Shown: one piece after another, positions 8,702-18,287 of the stretch
Layout: every line of letters begins with the position of its first letter
Position numbering within the stretch: the first letter of the stretch is position 1
From: Acidipropionibacterium sp.
Lineage (GTDB): Bacteria > Actinomycetota > Actinomycetes > Propionibacteriales > Propionibacteriaceae
Length of the DNA: 64,000 nucleotides
Assembly: GCA_022647765.1 (NCBI GenBank)
Contig: JALCLH010000004.1
Location: 1-64,000, forward strand
Reading direction: 5' to 3'
Program-made: the position numbers and the translations under genes
The notes under the pieces: model-generated
Seen by the model: only the letters and a program-made list of their open reading frames with translations
What the model was told of the DNA's origin: nothing
Database searches by the model: none

Positions 8702-10903
8702 ATGGTCCAGACTCTCACTGGGGCACCGCCGATCCTCTTCCCGACCGATTCCAGCGTGCTCGGGGCCCATCTGATGGACGGCGGGTGCCGGTTCGGGCTG
8801 TGGGCGCCGCGCGCCAGCCAGGTCGAGCTGGCCCTGGTCAACTCCGACCGGACCCAGCGCAATGTGGACATGTCGAAGGGCCCCGACGGGGTGTGGGTGG
8901 TCTTCGTCCCGGGAGTCGCCGCCCGTCAGCTCTACGGATTCCGGGTGCACGGGCCCTGGAACCCCGACGACGGCATGCGGTTCAACCCGGCGAAGTTGCT
9001 CATCGACCCCTACGCCCGGGCGATCACCGCCGGGGTCGACTACTCCGGCCCGATCCTGGACCACATCGACGAGTCCGACTACACCCCCGATACCCGGGAC
9101 TCCGCGGCGTCGGTGCCGCTGTCGGTCGTCGTCGAGCGGACCCCGCCGCCCGAGCCGATCGCCCGGCGCCGCCCGATCGAGGAGTGCGTCATCTACGAGA
9201 CGCACGTCAAGGGCTACACCCGGCTGCACCCCCAGGTGCCCGAGCACCTGCGCGGCTCCTACGCCGGGCTGGCCTATCCGGCGGTGATCGATCACCTCAC
9301 CCGGATCGGCGTCAACACCATCGAGCTGCTGCCGATCCACTACTTCGTCTCCGAGCCCTTCGTCGTCGGAAAGGGTCTGAAGAACTACTGGGGCTACAAC
9401 ACCCTGGGCTTCTTCGCCCCGCACGGCGCCTACTGTTCGGTCGGCACGAGGGGCGAGCAGGTTCGCGAGTTCAAGGACATGGTGACCGCCTTCCACCGGG
9501 CCGGCATCGAGGTGATCCTCGACGTCGTCTACAACCACACCGGCGAGGGCGGCCACGAGGGCCCCACGCTGAGTTTCCGCGGCATCGATCACAGCACCTA
9601 CTACCGGCTCACCAACGACAACCGCAACGACTACGACGTCACCGGCTGCGGGAACTCTGTCAACACCTCTCATCCCGGCGTCCTCACCATGGTGCTGGAC
9701 TCGCTGCGCTACTGGGTCACCGAGATGGGGGTCGACGGCTTCCGCTACGACCTGGCCACCACGCTGATCCGCGACGAGCGTCACGGCGTCGACCAGAACC
9801 ATCCGTTCAAGCAGGCGATCCGCGAGGACCCGGTGCTCAGCCAGATCAAGCACATCGCCGAGCCCTGGGACCTGGGCCCCTACGGCTACCAGGTCGGCCG
9901 GTGGGACGACGGCTGGAGCGAGTGGAACGATCGCTACCGCGGATTCACCCGGGACTTCTGGCGCGGGGCCACCCCCGGCGTCCGCGAGCTGGCGCTGCGG
10001 CTGTCCGGCTCCGACGACCTGTTCGACTTCCCGGGCGCCTCGGTGAACTTCGTGGACGCCCACGACGGGTTCACGATGCGCGATCTGGTCACCTACGACA
10101 TGAAGCACAACCACCAGAACCGCGAGGACAATCACGACGGCTCCAACGACAACCGGTCGTGGAACTGCGGCTGGGAGGGGGAGACCGACGACCCGGGGAT
10201 CAAGGCCCTGCGGCACCGTCAGATCCGCAACTTCCTGGCCACCCTGATGACCTCGGCGGGGGTGCCGATGATCGTCGCCGGCGACGAGCTCGGGCGCACC
10301 CAGCGGGGCAACAACAACGCCTACTGCCAGGACTCCCCCATCTCGTGGCTGGACTGGGAGGAGGCGAAGTCCTGGAACGACGTCACCGAGCTGATGGCCA
10401 CCCTCACCCGGCTGCGGACCGCCCACCCCACGCTGCGTCCCGCCGATTACCTGCGCCACCAGGAGGTGATCGGCGCCGACGGCGAGCACACCGGGCGGAT
10501 CGCGCTCACCTGGCTGTCGGGCTTCGGGGCCGAGATGACCACCGAGGACTGGCACGACCAGTCCCGCACGGTGCTCGGCAAGTACAGCTCCGATCCCGAC
10601 GAGGCGGTGCTGGTCTGGTACAACCGCGGCGATCAGCCGGTGGACATCGTCCTGCCGCCGGCTGTCTGGAGCAGCTCCTGGACCGTCGCCGCGCACACCG
10701 CCGAGCCCGGCGAGGTGCCCGAGGGGCCGTTGGCCGCGAAGTCCACTCTGGAGCTGCCCGGCCGCAGCGTCATCATCCTCGAGGGCGATCTCACCCCCCT
10801 CCCGGAGCCGGCCGAGGCCTCGGAGACCGAGGACGGGACGACCCTCACCTCCGCCGAGATGGGCCCCGACTGGGCGGCGATCTCCCCGGCCACCGCCGAA
10901 TAG
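8702..10903 (+). CDS. glgX: Glycogen debranching enzyme (isoamylase type)
   Basis: Hydrolyses alpha-1,6 branches of glycogen. It is 733 residues long. An N-terminal CBM48-like domain (about residues 15-150) is followed by a GH13 barrel. The catalytic residues are visible: nucleophile Asp350 (VDGFRYDLA), acid/base Glu387 (HIAEPWD) and the third Asp in NFVDAHDGF. The long insert NREDNHDGSNDN is typical of the GlgX/TreX subgroup. A good ribosome-binding site (AGGAGG) precedes ATG 8702. It ends at a strong terminator shared with the convergent glgP; together they would degrade glycogen to glucose-1-phosphate and short chains. Confidence 0.95.
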   Translation: MVQTLTGAPPILFPTDSSVLGAHLMDGGCRFGLWAPRASQVELALVNSDRTQRNVDMSKGPDGVWVVFVPGVAARQLYGFRVHGPWNPDDGMRFNPAKLLIDPYARAITAGVDYSGPILDHIDESDYTPDTRDSAASVPLSVVVERTPPPEPIARRRPIEECVIYETHVKGYTRLHPQVPEHLRGSYAGLAYPAVIDHLTRIGVNTIELLPIHYFVSEPFVVGKGLKNYWGYNTLGFFAPHGAYCSVGTRGEQVREFKDMVTAFHRAGIEVILDVVYNHTGEGGHEGPTLSFRGIDHSTYYRLTNDNRNDYDVTGCGNSVNTSHPGVLTMVLDSLRYWVTEMGVDGFRYDLATTLIRDERHGVDQNHPFKQAIREDPVLSQIKHIAEPWDLGPYGYQVGRWDDGWSEWNDRYRGFTRDFWRGATPGVRELALRLSGSDDLFDFPGASVNFVDAHDGFTMRDLVTYDMKHNHQNREDNHDGSNDNRSWNCGWEGETDDPGIKALRHRQIRNFLATLMTSAGVPMIVAGDELGRTQRGNNNAYCQDSPISWLDWEEAKSWNDVTELMATLTRLRTAHPTLRPADYLRHQEVIGADGEHTGRIALTWLSGFGAEMTTEDWHDQSRTVLGKYSSDPDEAVLVWYNRGDQPVDIVLPPAVWSSSWTVAAHTAEPGEVPEGPLAAKSTLELPGRSVIILEGDLTPLPEPAEASETEDGTTLTSAEMGPDWAAISPATAE

Positions 10904-10953
10904 GCCGCGGGCCACCCGGCCTGCCAGCCCCGCGCCTGGATGCCGAGAACGCA

Positions 10954-10992
10954 GTTCGGCCCCGCCACCGGATTGCGGTGGCGGGGCCGAAC
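10954..10992. terminator. Bidirectional terminator between glgX and glgP
   Basis: A 17-bp perfect inverted repeat (10954-10970 and 10976-10992) with a 5-nt loop lies between the convergent stops of glgX and glgP. GC-rich, without a pronounced T-run, as is common in actinobacteria. Confidence 0.85.
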
Positions 10993-11038
10993 CCCCATCA
11001 CAGGGCCGAGGGGTTTCAGACCCTCGGCTCCCAGGGCG

Positions 11039-13591
11039 TCACGCTCCCGGCGCGACCGCCGCCAGGCCCATCTCGACATCCCCGGACAGCAGCGGGTTCT
11101 TCGGGACGGCGCGCACCGTCCAGCCGAAGGAACCGGGATCCTTGACCTGAACGGTCGCCGAGAAGTGCGAGAGGCCCTCCTCATTGGTCTCGCCCAGGGT
11201 CATCGGCACGACCTCCAGGTTGTGCAGCCAGTCGTCGGCGTCCACCTCTCCGAGCACCACCTGCACACCGATGTCCTGGGGATCCAGGCCGTCCAGATCG
11301 ACCCAGGCGCCGAAGGGCACCTGGGCGCCGGTGGCCACCCGCTTGCTCAGGCTGGACTCGACGCGGCGCACCTGGACCTTCGGCCAGGCCTCGCGCACCT
11401 TGTGCTTCCAGGCGGCCAGGTCGGCGGCGGCCGTGCCCTCCACCCGCCGGGAGGCCACCGCGGCCGGGGTGTACAGCTTCTCGACGTAGTCGCTCACCAT
11501 CCGGGAGGCCAGGATCTTGGGTCCCAGGATCTGGATGGTGTCGCGCATCATCTTGAGCCAGCCGGCCGGCAGCCCGTGCGAGTCGCGGGTGTAGAACTTC
11601 GGCACGATCTCATTCTCGATGATCTCGTAGAGGAACTGCGCCTCCCGGGCGTCGCGAACCTCGGGATCCGAGATCCCCTCGGCCGAGGGGATCTCCCAGC
11701 CGAACCGCGGGTCGTACCACTCGTCCCACCAGCCGTCGCGCACCGACAGGTTCGCGGCCCCGTTGAGGGCGGCCTTCATGCCGGAGGTGCCGCAGGCCTC
11801 CAGGGGGCGCAGCGGATTGTTCATCCACACGTCGCAGCCGGGGTAGAGCGGGCGGGCCAGCGAGATGTCGTAGTCGGGCAGGAAGACGATCTTGCCCCGG
11901 ACGTCCTCCTGGTCGGCGAACTGGACCATCTTCTGGATGAGTCCCTTGCCGATGTCGTCGGCGGGGTGGGCCTTGCCGGCGATCACGATCTGGATCGGGG
12001 TGGTCGGGTTGTTGAGCAGCCGCTTGAGCCGCTCGGGATCCGACAGCATCAGGGTCAGCCGCTTGTAGGAGGCGCCGCGCCGGGCGAACCCGAAGGTCAG
12101 CACATTCGGGTTCAGGGCGTCGTCCACCCAGTCCGAGGACATTCCGCGGACCCGGCAGCTGGCGTGCAGGCGTTCGCGCGCCATCTCGATCATGGCGGTG
12201 CGCATGTGGCGCTTGGCGCTCCACAGGGTCTGGTCGTCGACCCGGTTCAGCGCGGTCCAGTCGCAGCCGTCGTGGATCTGCGGGCCGGAGTCCCCGACCA
12301 CCGGCTGCAGCAGGTTGAGCAGCTCCGGATGGATCCAGGTGAGGTGGTGGACGCCGTTGGTGACCGACCCGATCGGCACCTCGGCCGCGGCGAATCCCGG
12401 CCACAGGCCCCGGAACATCTCCCGGGAGACCTCTCCGTGCAGCTCCGAGACGCCGTTGGCCCGCTGGCCGGCGCGGAATCCCAGCACCGCCATGTTGTAG
12501 ACGCCGGGATCCCCGCCCTCGTAGGTCTCGCGACCCAGGTCGAGCACCCGGTCGATCGGCAGTGGGCCGAAGCCGCTGAACTGCTCGCGGACCCTGTCCA
12601 GGGAGAACCGGTCGATGCCCGCCGGCACCGGGGTGTGGGTGGTGAACACGTTGCTGGCGCGGGTGCGCTCCAGAGCGGTCTCGAAGTCGTCACCGGCCTC
12701 CATGTACTCGCGGATCCGCTCCAGGCCGAGGAATCCGGCGTGGCCCTCGTTGGCGTGGTAGACCTCGGGCACCGGATGGCCGCTGATCCGGCAGAACTCG
12801 CGCAGCGCGCGCACCCCGCCGACTCCCAGCAGCACCTCCTGGGCGAGCCGATGGTCGGCGTTGCCGCCGTAGAGCTGGTCGGTGACCCCGCGCAGCTCGC
12901 CGGGGTTGGCGTCGATGTCGGTGTCCAGCATCAGCAGCGGCACGCGGCCGACCCGGACCACCCAGATCTGGGCCTTGACCTCGCGGCCGGCGATGTCGAC
13001 CGAGATGAGCGCCGGCTCCTCGCCGTCGCGCAGCACGGTGACCGGCATCTCATTGGCGTCCAGCACCGGGTAGCGCTCCTGCTGCCAGCCGGAGGCGTTG
13101 AGGTACTGCCGGAAGTAGCCGTGACGGTAGAACAGGCCGACCCCGATGATCGGGACGCCGTTGTCGGAGGCCGCCTTGAGGTGGTCGCCGGCCAGGATGC
13201 CGAGGCCGCCGGAGTACTGGGGCAGCACCTTGGCGATGCCGAACTCGGCGGAGAAGTAGCCGATGGCGCGCGGCGCCTCGGGGTGATCCTTGGCCCAGTT
13301 CTGGAACCAGAGATCGCCGGTGAGGTACTCGTCGAGTTCGGCGACCGTCAGCTCCAGGCGTCTCAGGAAGCGCTTGTCGTTGGCGAGGATGTCGAGACGG
13401 TCGCTGGGGACTCGGGCCAGCAGCTTGAACGCGTCGTGGTGGACCTCCTCCCACAACGCGGGGTCGATGTCGCCGAACAGGGCTCGGGTGTCGAGATTCC
13501 AGCTCCACCTCAGATTGGTGGCCAGCTTGCTCAACGCCTTGAGCGGTTCGGGAAGCACGGGTTGGACGATGAAACGTCTGATTGCACGCAC
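11039..13591 (-). CDS. glgP: Alpha-glucan (glycogen/maltodextrin) phosphorylase
   Basis: Releases glucose-1-phosphate from alpha-1,4-glucans. It is 850 residues long and of the short actinobacterial/thermophile type with a DUF3417-like N-terminal region (the LRWSWNLDTRALF segment). The GT35 signature GTSGMKAALNG carries the PLP lysine at Lys606, and YHANEGHAGF and YSGGLGILAGDH are further family motifs. The ATG at 13591 follows an AT-richer leader. It is divergent from glgE across about 250 bases that hold tandem palindromic repeats, so glgP and glgE may be co-regulated. Confidence 0.95.
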   Translation of the reverse strand: MRAIRRFIVQPVLPEPLKALSKLATNLRWSWNLDTRALFGDIDPALWEEVHHDAFKLLARVPSDRLDILANDKRFLRRLELTVAELDEYLTGDLWFQNWAKDHPEAPRAIGYFSAEFGIAKVLPQYSGGLGILAGDHLKAASDNGVPIIGVGLFYRHGYFRQYLNASGWQQERYPVLDANEMPVTVLRDGEEPALISVDIAGREVKAQIWVVRVGRVPLLMLDTDIDANPGELRGVTDQLYGGNADHRLAQEVLLGVGGVRALREFCRISGHPVPEVYHANEGHAGFLGLERIREYMEAGDDFETALERTRASNVFTTHTPVPAGIDRFSLDRVREQFSGFGPLPIDRVLDLGRETYEGGDPGVYNMAVLGFRAGQRANGVSELHGEVSREMFRGLWPGFAAAEVPIGSVTNGVHHLTWIHPELLNLLQPVVGDSGPQIHDGCDWTALNRVDDQTLWSAKRHMRTAMIEMARERLHASCRVRGMSSDWVDDALNPNVLTFGFARRGASYKRLTLMLSDPERLKRLLNNPTTPIQIVIAGKAHPADDIGKGLIQKMVQFADQEDVRGKIVFLPDYDISLARPLYPGCDVWMNNPLRPLEACGTSGMKAALNGAANLSVRDGWWDEWYDPRFGWEIPSAEGISDPEVRDAREAQFLYEIIENEIVPKFYTRDSHGLPAGWLKMMRDTIQILGPKILASRMVSDYVEKLYTPAAVASRRVEGTAAADLAAWKHKVREAWPKVQVRRVESSLSKRVATGAQVPFGAWVDLDGLDPQDIGVQVVLGEVDADDWLHNLEVVPMTLGETNEEGLSHFSATVQVKDPGSFGWTVRAVPKNPLLSGDVEMGLAAVAPGA

Positions 13592-13726
13592 GGCCGCACT
13601 CTATACTGCCCGATTGTCGGGCGTGCGACGCGCGCGTGAACAACCACGCGTGAGCAGACGTGAACGGAACCGGAGAACCCGACTCGGTGGACCTGACAGC
13701 CTGTGGCTCTCCCGGTAGCGCAGATG

Positions 13727-13774
13727 GGTCCTGCGCGTTAGCGCACGTCGCAGGTCCTGCGCGGCAGCGCACGT
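13727..13774. repeat. Two tandem palindromic repeats in the glgP-glgE divergent region
   Basis: Copies at 13727-13748 and 13753-13774 (spacing 26) share GGTCCTGCGCGnnAGCGCACGT, differing only at the two central bases. Each contains the dyad TGCGC-4 nt-GCGCA. A degenerate half-site with AGCGCA lies at 13717-13722. The position 70-120 bases upstream of the glgE ATG suggests operator sites for a dimeric regulator. Apart from this and a small GCCCG/CGGGC hairpin near 13608-13622, I see nothing else in 13592-13843. Confidence 0.6.
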
Positions 13775-13843
13775 AGCGGGCCGCATCCGGTAGCGTGAGT
13801 TCCGCATCGGGAAATCACCGTCGATTCGAGCCAGGAGCCTGTC

Positions 13844-16096
13844 ATGGCCAAGAAGCGCCCCCCTCACCACACCTCTTCGCCCGTCCGGAGACCCGGCGTC
13901 CCCGAAGACGCAGAGGGTGTCGCTGCGGCCGATCCGCCGGCCTCCGCCCCCGAGGAGCTCGCGGTCGCCCCGGAGACGCAGCCGCAGACACAGCCTCAAC
14001 CGCAACAGGCGGAGACGCCGGCCTCAAGCCCCGAGGACCAGCCGGCCAGTCCCGAGGAGATCGCCGCCCTGATGCGGCTGGCTGCCGGAGGCCGCGAACC
14101 GTACGACCCCGAGGCCATCGACGCGCCCGGGGAGGTGCCGCTGCGCGGCTTCGGCCGACTGCCGATCCGCAACGTCCAGCCGATGAACGAGGGGGGAGCG
14201 CTGCCCACCTACGCGGTGGCCGGCGAGGAGTTCGACGTCTGGGCCAATGTCTTCCGGGAGGGCCACGATCTGGTCGGCGCCTCGGTGGTGCTCACCAGCC
14301 CGCGCGGCAAGCGGGTGGTCACCGACATGCGGCAGATCGACCCGATGGGCCTGGACATCTGGACCGCCCGGGTGCACGCCTTCTGCGAGGGCGACTGGCT
14401 GATCCACGTCGAGGCCTGGTCGGACACCTGGGGCACCTGGCACCACAACGCCAAGGCCAAGCTGGAGGCCGGGGTCGACGTCGAGCTGGTGTGTGCCGAG
14501 GGCCGGGCCCTCTTCGATGCCGCCGCCGACCGGGCCGCGGCGGCGGGGCGCTCCGCGGCGGTCGAGGTGATCGGCCGGGCCACCGAGGCCCTCGATCCGG
14601 CTCATCCCACCGACCAGCTGCTGCGCGAGGCGGTCGACAATCCGGAGGTCGCGGCCGCGATGGTCGTCGACGGTCCCCGGGAGCTGGTCACCGCCAGCCG
14701 GCCCGCCCCGCTGCAGGTGGAACGGCGTCGCGCCCTCTACGGCTCCTGGTACGAATTCTTCCCGCGTTCCCAGGGGGCCCACCAGCGCGAGGACGGCTCT
14801 TGGGTCTCGGGGACCTTCGAGTCCAGCTACGAGAGGCTGGAGGCGGCCGCCAGGATGGGCTTCGACGTGGTCTATCTGCCGCCCATCCACCCGATCGGAC
14901 AGGCCTACCGCAAGGGCGCCAACAACACCCTGGATCCCGGCCCCTTCGACCCCGGATCGCCCTGGGCGATCGGCTCGGCCGAGGGCGGCCACGACGCCGT
15001 CCACCCCGACCTGGGCACCCTTGAGGACTTCGACCGGTTCGTCGCCCGGGCCGGTGAGCTCGGTCTGGAGGTGGCCCTGGACTTCGCCCTGCAGGCCTCC
15101 CCCGACCATCCCTGGGCGTCCACCCATCCGGAGTGGTTCACCACCCGCGTCGACGGCACCATCGCCTATGCCGAGAACCCGCCGAAGAAGTACCAGGACA
15201 TCTACCCGATCAACTTCGACAACGACCCGTCGGGGATCTACCACGAGTCGCTGCGACTGCTGGAGTTCTGGATCTCCCACGGGGTGCACATCTTCCGGGT
15301 CGACAATCCGCACACCAAGCCGGTGAACTTCTGGGCCTGGCTGATGGACCAGATGCACCGGCGTCACCCCGAGGTGATCTTCCTGGCCGAGGCCTTCACC
15401 CGTCCCGAGATGATGCAGGCCCTGGGCAAGGTCGGCTTCCAGCAGGGCTACTCCTACTTCGTGTGGCGCACCGAGAAGTGGGAGCTGGAGGAGTACCTCA
15501 CCGAGGTCTCCCAACAGACCAGCGCCTGGTACCGGCCCAACTTCTTCACCAACACCCCCGACATCAACCCGTACTACCTGCAGGGGGGCGAGCCGGCCGG
15601 GTTCGCGATCCGCGCGGTGCTGGCCGCCACGATGAGCCCCTCCTGGGGGATGTACTCGGGCTTCGAGATCTGCGAGCACGCGGCACTGCCGGGCCGCGAG
15701 GAGTACCTCGACTCCGAGAAGTACCAGTACCGGCCGCGCGACTGGAACTCCCAGCCCAACATCATCGAGCTCATCACCCGGCTCAACTGGATCCGCCGGG
15801 AGCACCCGGCCCTCCAGCAGCTGCGCGACGTGACGATCCATCCGACCGATCACGAGAAGGTGATGTGCTTCTCCAAGCGGGCCGGCGACGACGTCGTCCT
15901 GGTGGTGGTCACGCTGGACCCGGTCACCGGCGCCGACGCCCACATCGACCTGGATCTGGGGGCCCTCGGGCTGGAGCCGGGCAGCACCTTCCAGCTGCAC
16001 GACGAGCTCACCGGGGAGGACGCCACCTGGGGAGCCAACGACTGGGTCCAACTGTGGCCGGCCCAGCCCGCCCGCATCCTCACCATCCGTCACTAG
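13844..16096 (+). CDS. glgE: Alpha-1,4-glucan:maltose-1-phosphate maltosyltransferase
   Basis: Extends alpha-glucan using maltose-1-phosphate (GH13_3). It is 750 residues long. The first ~75 residues are a Pro/Gln/Ala-rich, probably disordered extension that precedes the usual beta-sandwich domain. The catalytic barrel shows nucleophile Asp487 (IFRVDNPHTKP) and acid/base Glu516 (LAEAFTRPE). NFFTNTPDINPYYLQ and YSGFEICEH are further GlgE hallmarks. CAGGAG precedes the ATG by about eight bases. It stands first in a likely glgE-small ORF-glgB operon. The enzymes that make maltose-1-phosphate (TreS/Pep2 or GlgM) are not in this window. Confidence 0.95.
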   Translation: MAKKRPPHHTSSPVRRPGVPEDAEGVAAADPPASAPEELAVAPETQPQTQPQPQQAETPASSPEDQPASPEEIAALMRLAAGGREPYDPEAIDAPGEVPLRGFGRLPIRNVQPMNEGGALPTYAVAGEEFDVWANVFREGHDLVGASVVLTSPRGKRVVTDMRQIDPMGLDIWTARVHAFCEGDWLIHVEAWSDTWGTWHHNAKAKLEAGVDVELVCAEGRALFDAAADRAAAAGRSAAVEVIGRATEALDPAHPTDQLLREAVDNPEVAAAMVVDGPRELVTASRPAPLQVERRRALYGSWYEFFPRSQGAHQREDGSWVSGTFESSYERLEAAARMGFDVVYLPPIHPIGQAYRKGANNTLDPGPFDPGSPWAIGSAEGGHDAVHPDLGTLEDFDRFVARAGELGLEVALDFALQASPDHPWASTHPEWFTTRVDGTIAYAENPPKKYQDIYPINFDNDPSGIYHESLRLLEFWISHGVHIFRVDNPHTKPVNFWAWLMDQMHRRHPEVIFLAEAFTRPEMMQALGKVGFQQGYSYFVWRTEKWELEEYLTEVSQQTSAWYRPNFFTNTPDINPYYLQGGEPAGFAIRAVLAATMSPSWGMYSGFEICEHAALPGREEYLDSEKYQYRPRDWNSQPNIIELITRLNWIRREHPALQQLRDVTIHPTDHEKVMCFSKRAGDDVVLVVVTLDPVTGADAHIDLDLGALGLEPGSTFQLHDELTGEDATWGANDWVQLWPAQPARILTIRH

Positions 16097-16146
16097 AGCC
16101 GCAAGGCTCCACCCAGAGACCCAGATCCACCCGGAGGAGGTGCGAG

Positions 16147-16323
16147 GTGGCCGATGAGAAGGCGCTTCGCGCCCACGACGCGGACAGAGCCGTCCACGAG
16201 ACGGTGCACGAAACCCTCAACAGACCCGGCCGGGTGGGCATACCGTTGGGGGCAATCACGGCGATGTGCCCAGGGCAGGCGAGGACGCCCGACCCGGACA
16301 TCGCAGCACGGAAGGACCGTTGA
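16147..16323 (+). CDS. Small ORF (58 aa) between glgE and glgB
   Basis: A GTG at 16147 is preceded by a very strong ribosome-binding site (GGAGGAGG, six bases upstream) and opens a 58-codon frame whose TGA is one base before the glgB ATG. The product begins VADEKALRAHDADRAV, is rich in Arg/Asp/His, and has no membrane helix or recognised domain. Third codon positions are mostly G/C, supporting translation. It may be a small accessory protein or act mainly to couple translation of glgB. Not recognised; function unknown. Confidence 0.5.
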   Translation: MADEKALRAHDADRAVHETVHETLNRPGRVGIPLGAITAMCPGQARTPDPDIAARKDR

Positions 16324-16324
16324 C

Positions 16325-18241
16325 ATGGCTCATGACACCGCCGGAGGACTGACCGGCTGGGATCTCGAAGGATTCCACTCGGGCGGCGACACCGAGATGT
16401 GGAAGCGCCTCGGCTCTCACGTCATCACCATCGACGATGACGAGCGCGGGCCGATCACGGGCACCCGGTTCGCCGTCTGGGCCCCCAATGCCAAGGCCGT
16501 CCAGGTCTCGGCGGACTTCAACTGGTGGAACGGCGACGACCTCCACCTCATCCCCGGGTCGGGAGTGTGGGGCACCTTCGTCGAGGGGGTCGGGGTCGGC
16601 ACCCGGTACAAGTACCGGATCCTCGACCAGTGGGGCAACTGGCACGAGAAGATCGATCCGGTCGCCCGGTACTCCGAGCAGGCCCCCGGCAACGCCTCGA
16701 TCGTCTGGGAGTCCGACTACACCTGGGAGGACGACGAGTGGCTCGAGAAGCGCTCCCGCTCGAAGACCTACCAGGAGCCGGTGAGCATCTACGAGGTCCA
16801 TCTGGGCGGCTGGCGCAAGGGCCTGAGCTATCGCGACCTCGCCGACGAGCTGGTCTCCTACGTGCAGTGGCAGGGCTACACCCATGTGGAGATGCTGCCC
16901 CTGGCCGAGCATCCCTTCCTGCCCTCGTGGGGGTACCAGGTCACCGGGTACTACTCCCCCACCAGCCGCTACGGCACCCCCGACGATCTGCGCTACCTCA
17001 TCGACAGGCTGCACCAGGCCGGCATCGGGGTCATCATGGACTGGGTGCCCGGCCATTTCCCCAAGGACGACTGGGCGCTGGGCCGGTTCGACGGCACCGC
17101 GCTTTACGAGCACGCCGATCCCCGCCAGGGGGAGCATCTGGACTGGGGCACCTACATCTTCAACTACGGCCGCAACGAGGTGAAGTCCTTCCTGGTCTCG
17201 AACGCGCTGTACTGGATCAGCGAGTTCCACATCGACGGGCTGAGGGTCGACGCCGTGGCATCCATGCTCTACCTGGACTACTCGCGGCCGGAGGGCCAGT
17301 GGGTGCCCAACAAGTACGGCGGCCGGGAGAACCTGGAGGCCATCGACTTCCTGCGCTATGTCAACACCCACCTGTACCGGCGTCACCCCGGCATCATGAT
17401 GATCGCCGAGGAGTCGACCAGTTTCGCCGGCGTCACCAAGCCGACCGACGCCGGCGGTCTGGGGTTCGGGTTCAAGTGGAATATGGGCTGGATGAACGAC
17501 GCCCTGGACTACGTGTCGCTCAACCCCTTCCACCGGCAGTACCACCACACCGATCTCACCTTCGCGATGATCTACCAGTACTCGGAGAACTTCGTGCTGC
17601 CGATCAGTCACGACGAGGTGGTGCACGGCAAGAACTCGATGATCGGCAAGATCCAGGGAGACGACTGGCAGCAGTTCGCCACCCTGCGCGCCTTCTACTC
17701 CTACATGTGGGCCTTCCCCGGCAAGCAGTTGATCTTCATGGGCTCGGAGTTCGGGCAGCGTCACGAGTTCGACGAGTCCTCCAGCCTGGAGTGGTTCGTC
17801 GCGGACCTGTGGGGCCATCGCGGGCTCAAGCGGCTGTTCCACGATCTCAACCACATCTACCGCAGCCATCCGCAGTTCTGGCAGCTCGACTCCGATCCGG
17901 CCGGGTTCCAGTGGCTGGACGCCGACGACGCCGCCGAGAACATGTTCTCCTGGCTGCGCAGGGACACCGATGGCCGGGTGATCGCGTGCTTCACGAACTT
18001 CTCCCCCAATCCCCAGGAGCGCCATCTCACCGGGCTGCCCGCGGCCGGCGTCTGGCATGAGATCCTCAACACCGACGCCGAGATCTACGACGGCACCGGG
18101 CAGTTCGGCAATCTCGGCCAGGTCGAGGCCACCGATGAGCCGTACCGGGACTTCCCGGCCAGCGCCAGGGTCGTCGTCCCGCCGCTCGGCTCGGTCTGGC
18201 TGGAGTACCGGCCCGAGCCGGATTCTCCGATCGAGAACTGA
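16325..18241 (+). CDS. glgB: 1,4-alpha-glucan branching enzyme
   Basis: Introduces alpha-1,6 branches into linear glucan made by GlgE or GlgA. It is 638 residues long from ATG 16325, chosen for GGAAGGA upstream; a longer open frame to 16154 looks non-coding. The CBM48 domain (about residues 30-130) is followed by the GH13_9 barrel with nucleophile Asp309 (LRVDAVASM), acid/base Glu362 (MIAEEST) and ISHDEVVHGKNS. The 53-residue spacing between Asp and Glu matches characterised GlgB. It lacks the extra N-terminal N1 domain of long-form enzymes. It follows the small ORF by one base. Confidence 0.95.
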   Translation: MAHDTAGGLTGWDLEGFHSGGDTEMWKRLGSHVITIDDDERGPITGTRFAVWAPNAKAVQVSADFNWWNGDDLHLIPGSGVWGTFVEGVGVGTRYKYRILDQWGNWHEKIDPVARYSEQAPGNASIVWESDYTWEDDEWLEKRSRSKTYQEPVSIYEVHLGGWRKGLSYRDLADELVSYVQWQGYTHVEMLPLAEHPFLPSWGYQVTGYYSPTSRYGTPDDLRYLIDRLHQAGIGVIMDWVPGHFPKDDWALGRFDGTALYEHADPRQGEHLDWGTYIFNYGRNEVKSFLVSNALYWISEFHIDGLRVDAVASMLYLDYSRPEGQWVPNKYGGRENLEAIDFLRYVNTHLYRRHPGIMMIAEESTSFAGVTKPTDAGGLGFGFKWNMGWMNDALDYVSLNPFHRQYHHTDLTFAMIYQYSENFVLPISHDEVVHGKNSMIGKIQGDDWQQFATLRAFYSYMWAFPGKQLIFMGSEFGQRHEFDESSSLEWFVADLWGHRGLKRLFHDLNHIYRSHPQFWQLDSDPAGFQWLDADDAAENMFSWLRRDTDGRVIACFTNFSPNPQERHLTGLPAAGVWHEILNTDAEIYDGTGQFGNLGQVEATDEPYRDFPASARVVVPPLGSVWLEYRPEPDSPIEN

Positions 18242-18287
18242 GGCTCGAGTCTGGGGAGTTGCTGGCCAACCCGGGGGTCGCGGACAT

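Noticed and set aside
7549-11145. 1198-codon open frame on the plus strand
   Set aside because: Overlaps the desulfurase gene in antisense and glgX out of frame; low-complexity Arg/Gly/Pro translation typical of GC-rich shadows.
10940-13639. 899-codon open frame antisense to glgP
   Set aside because: Exact mirror of an intact phosphorylase gene; no domain signature of its own.
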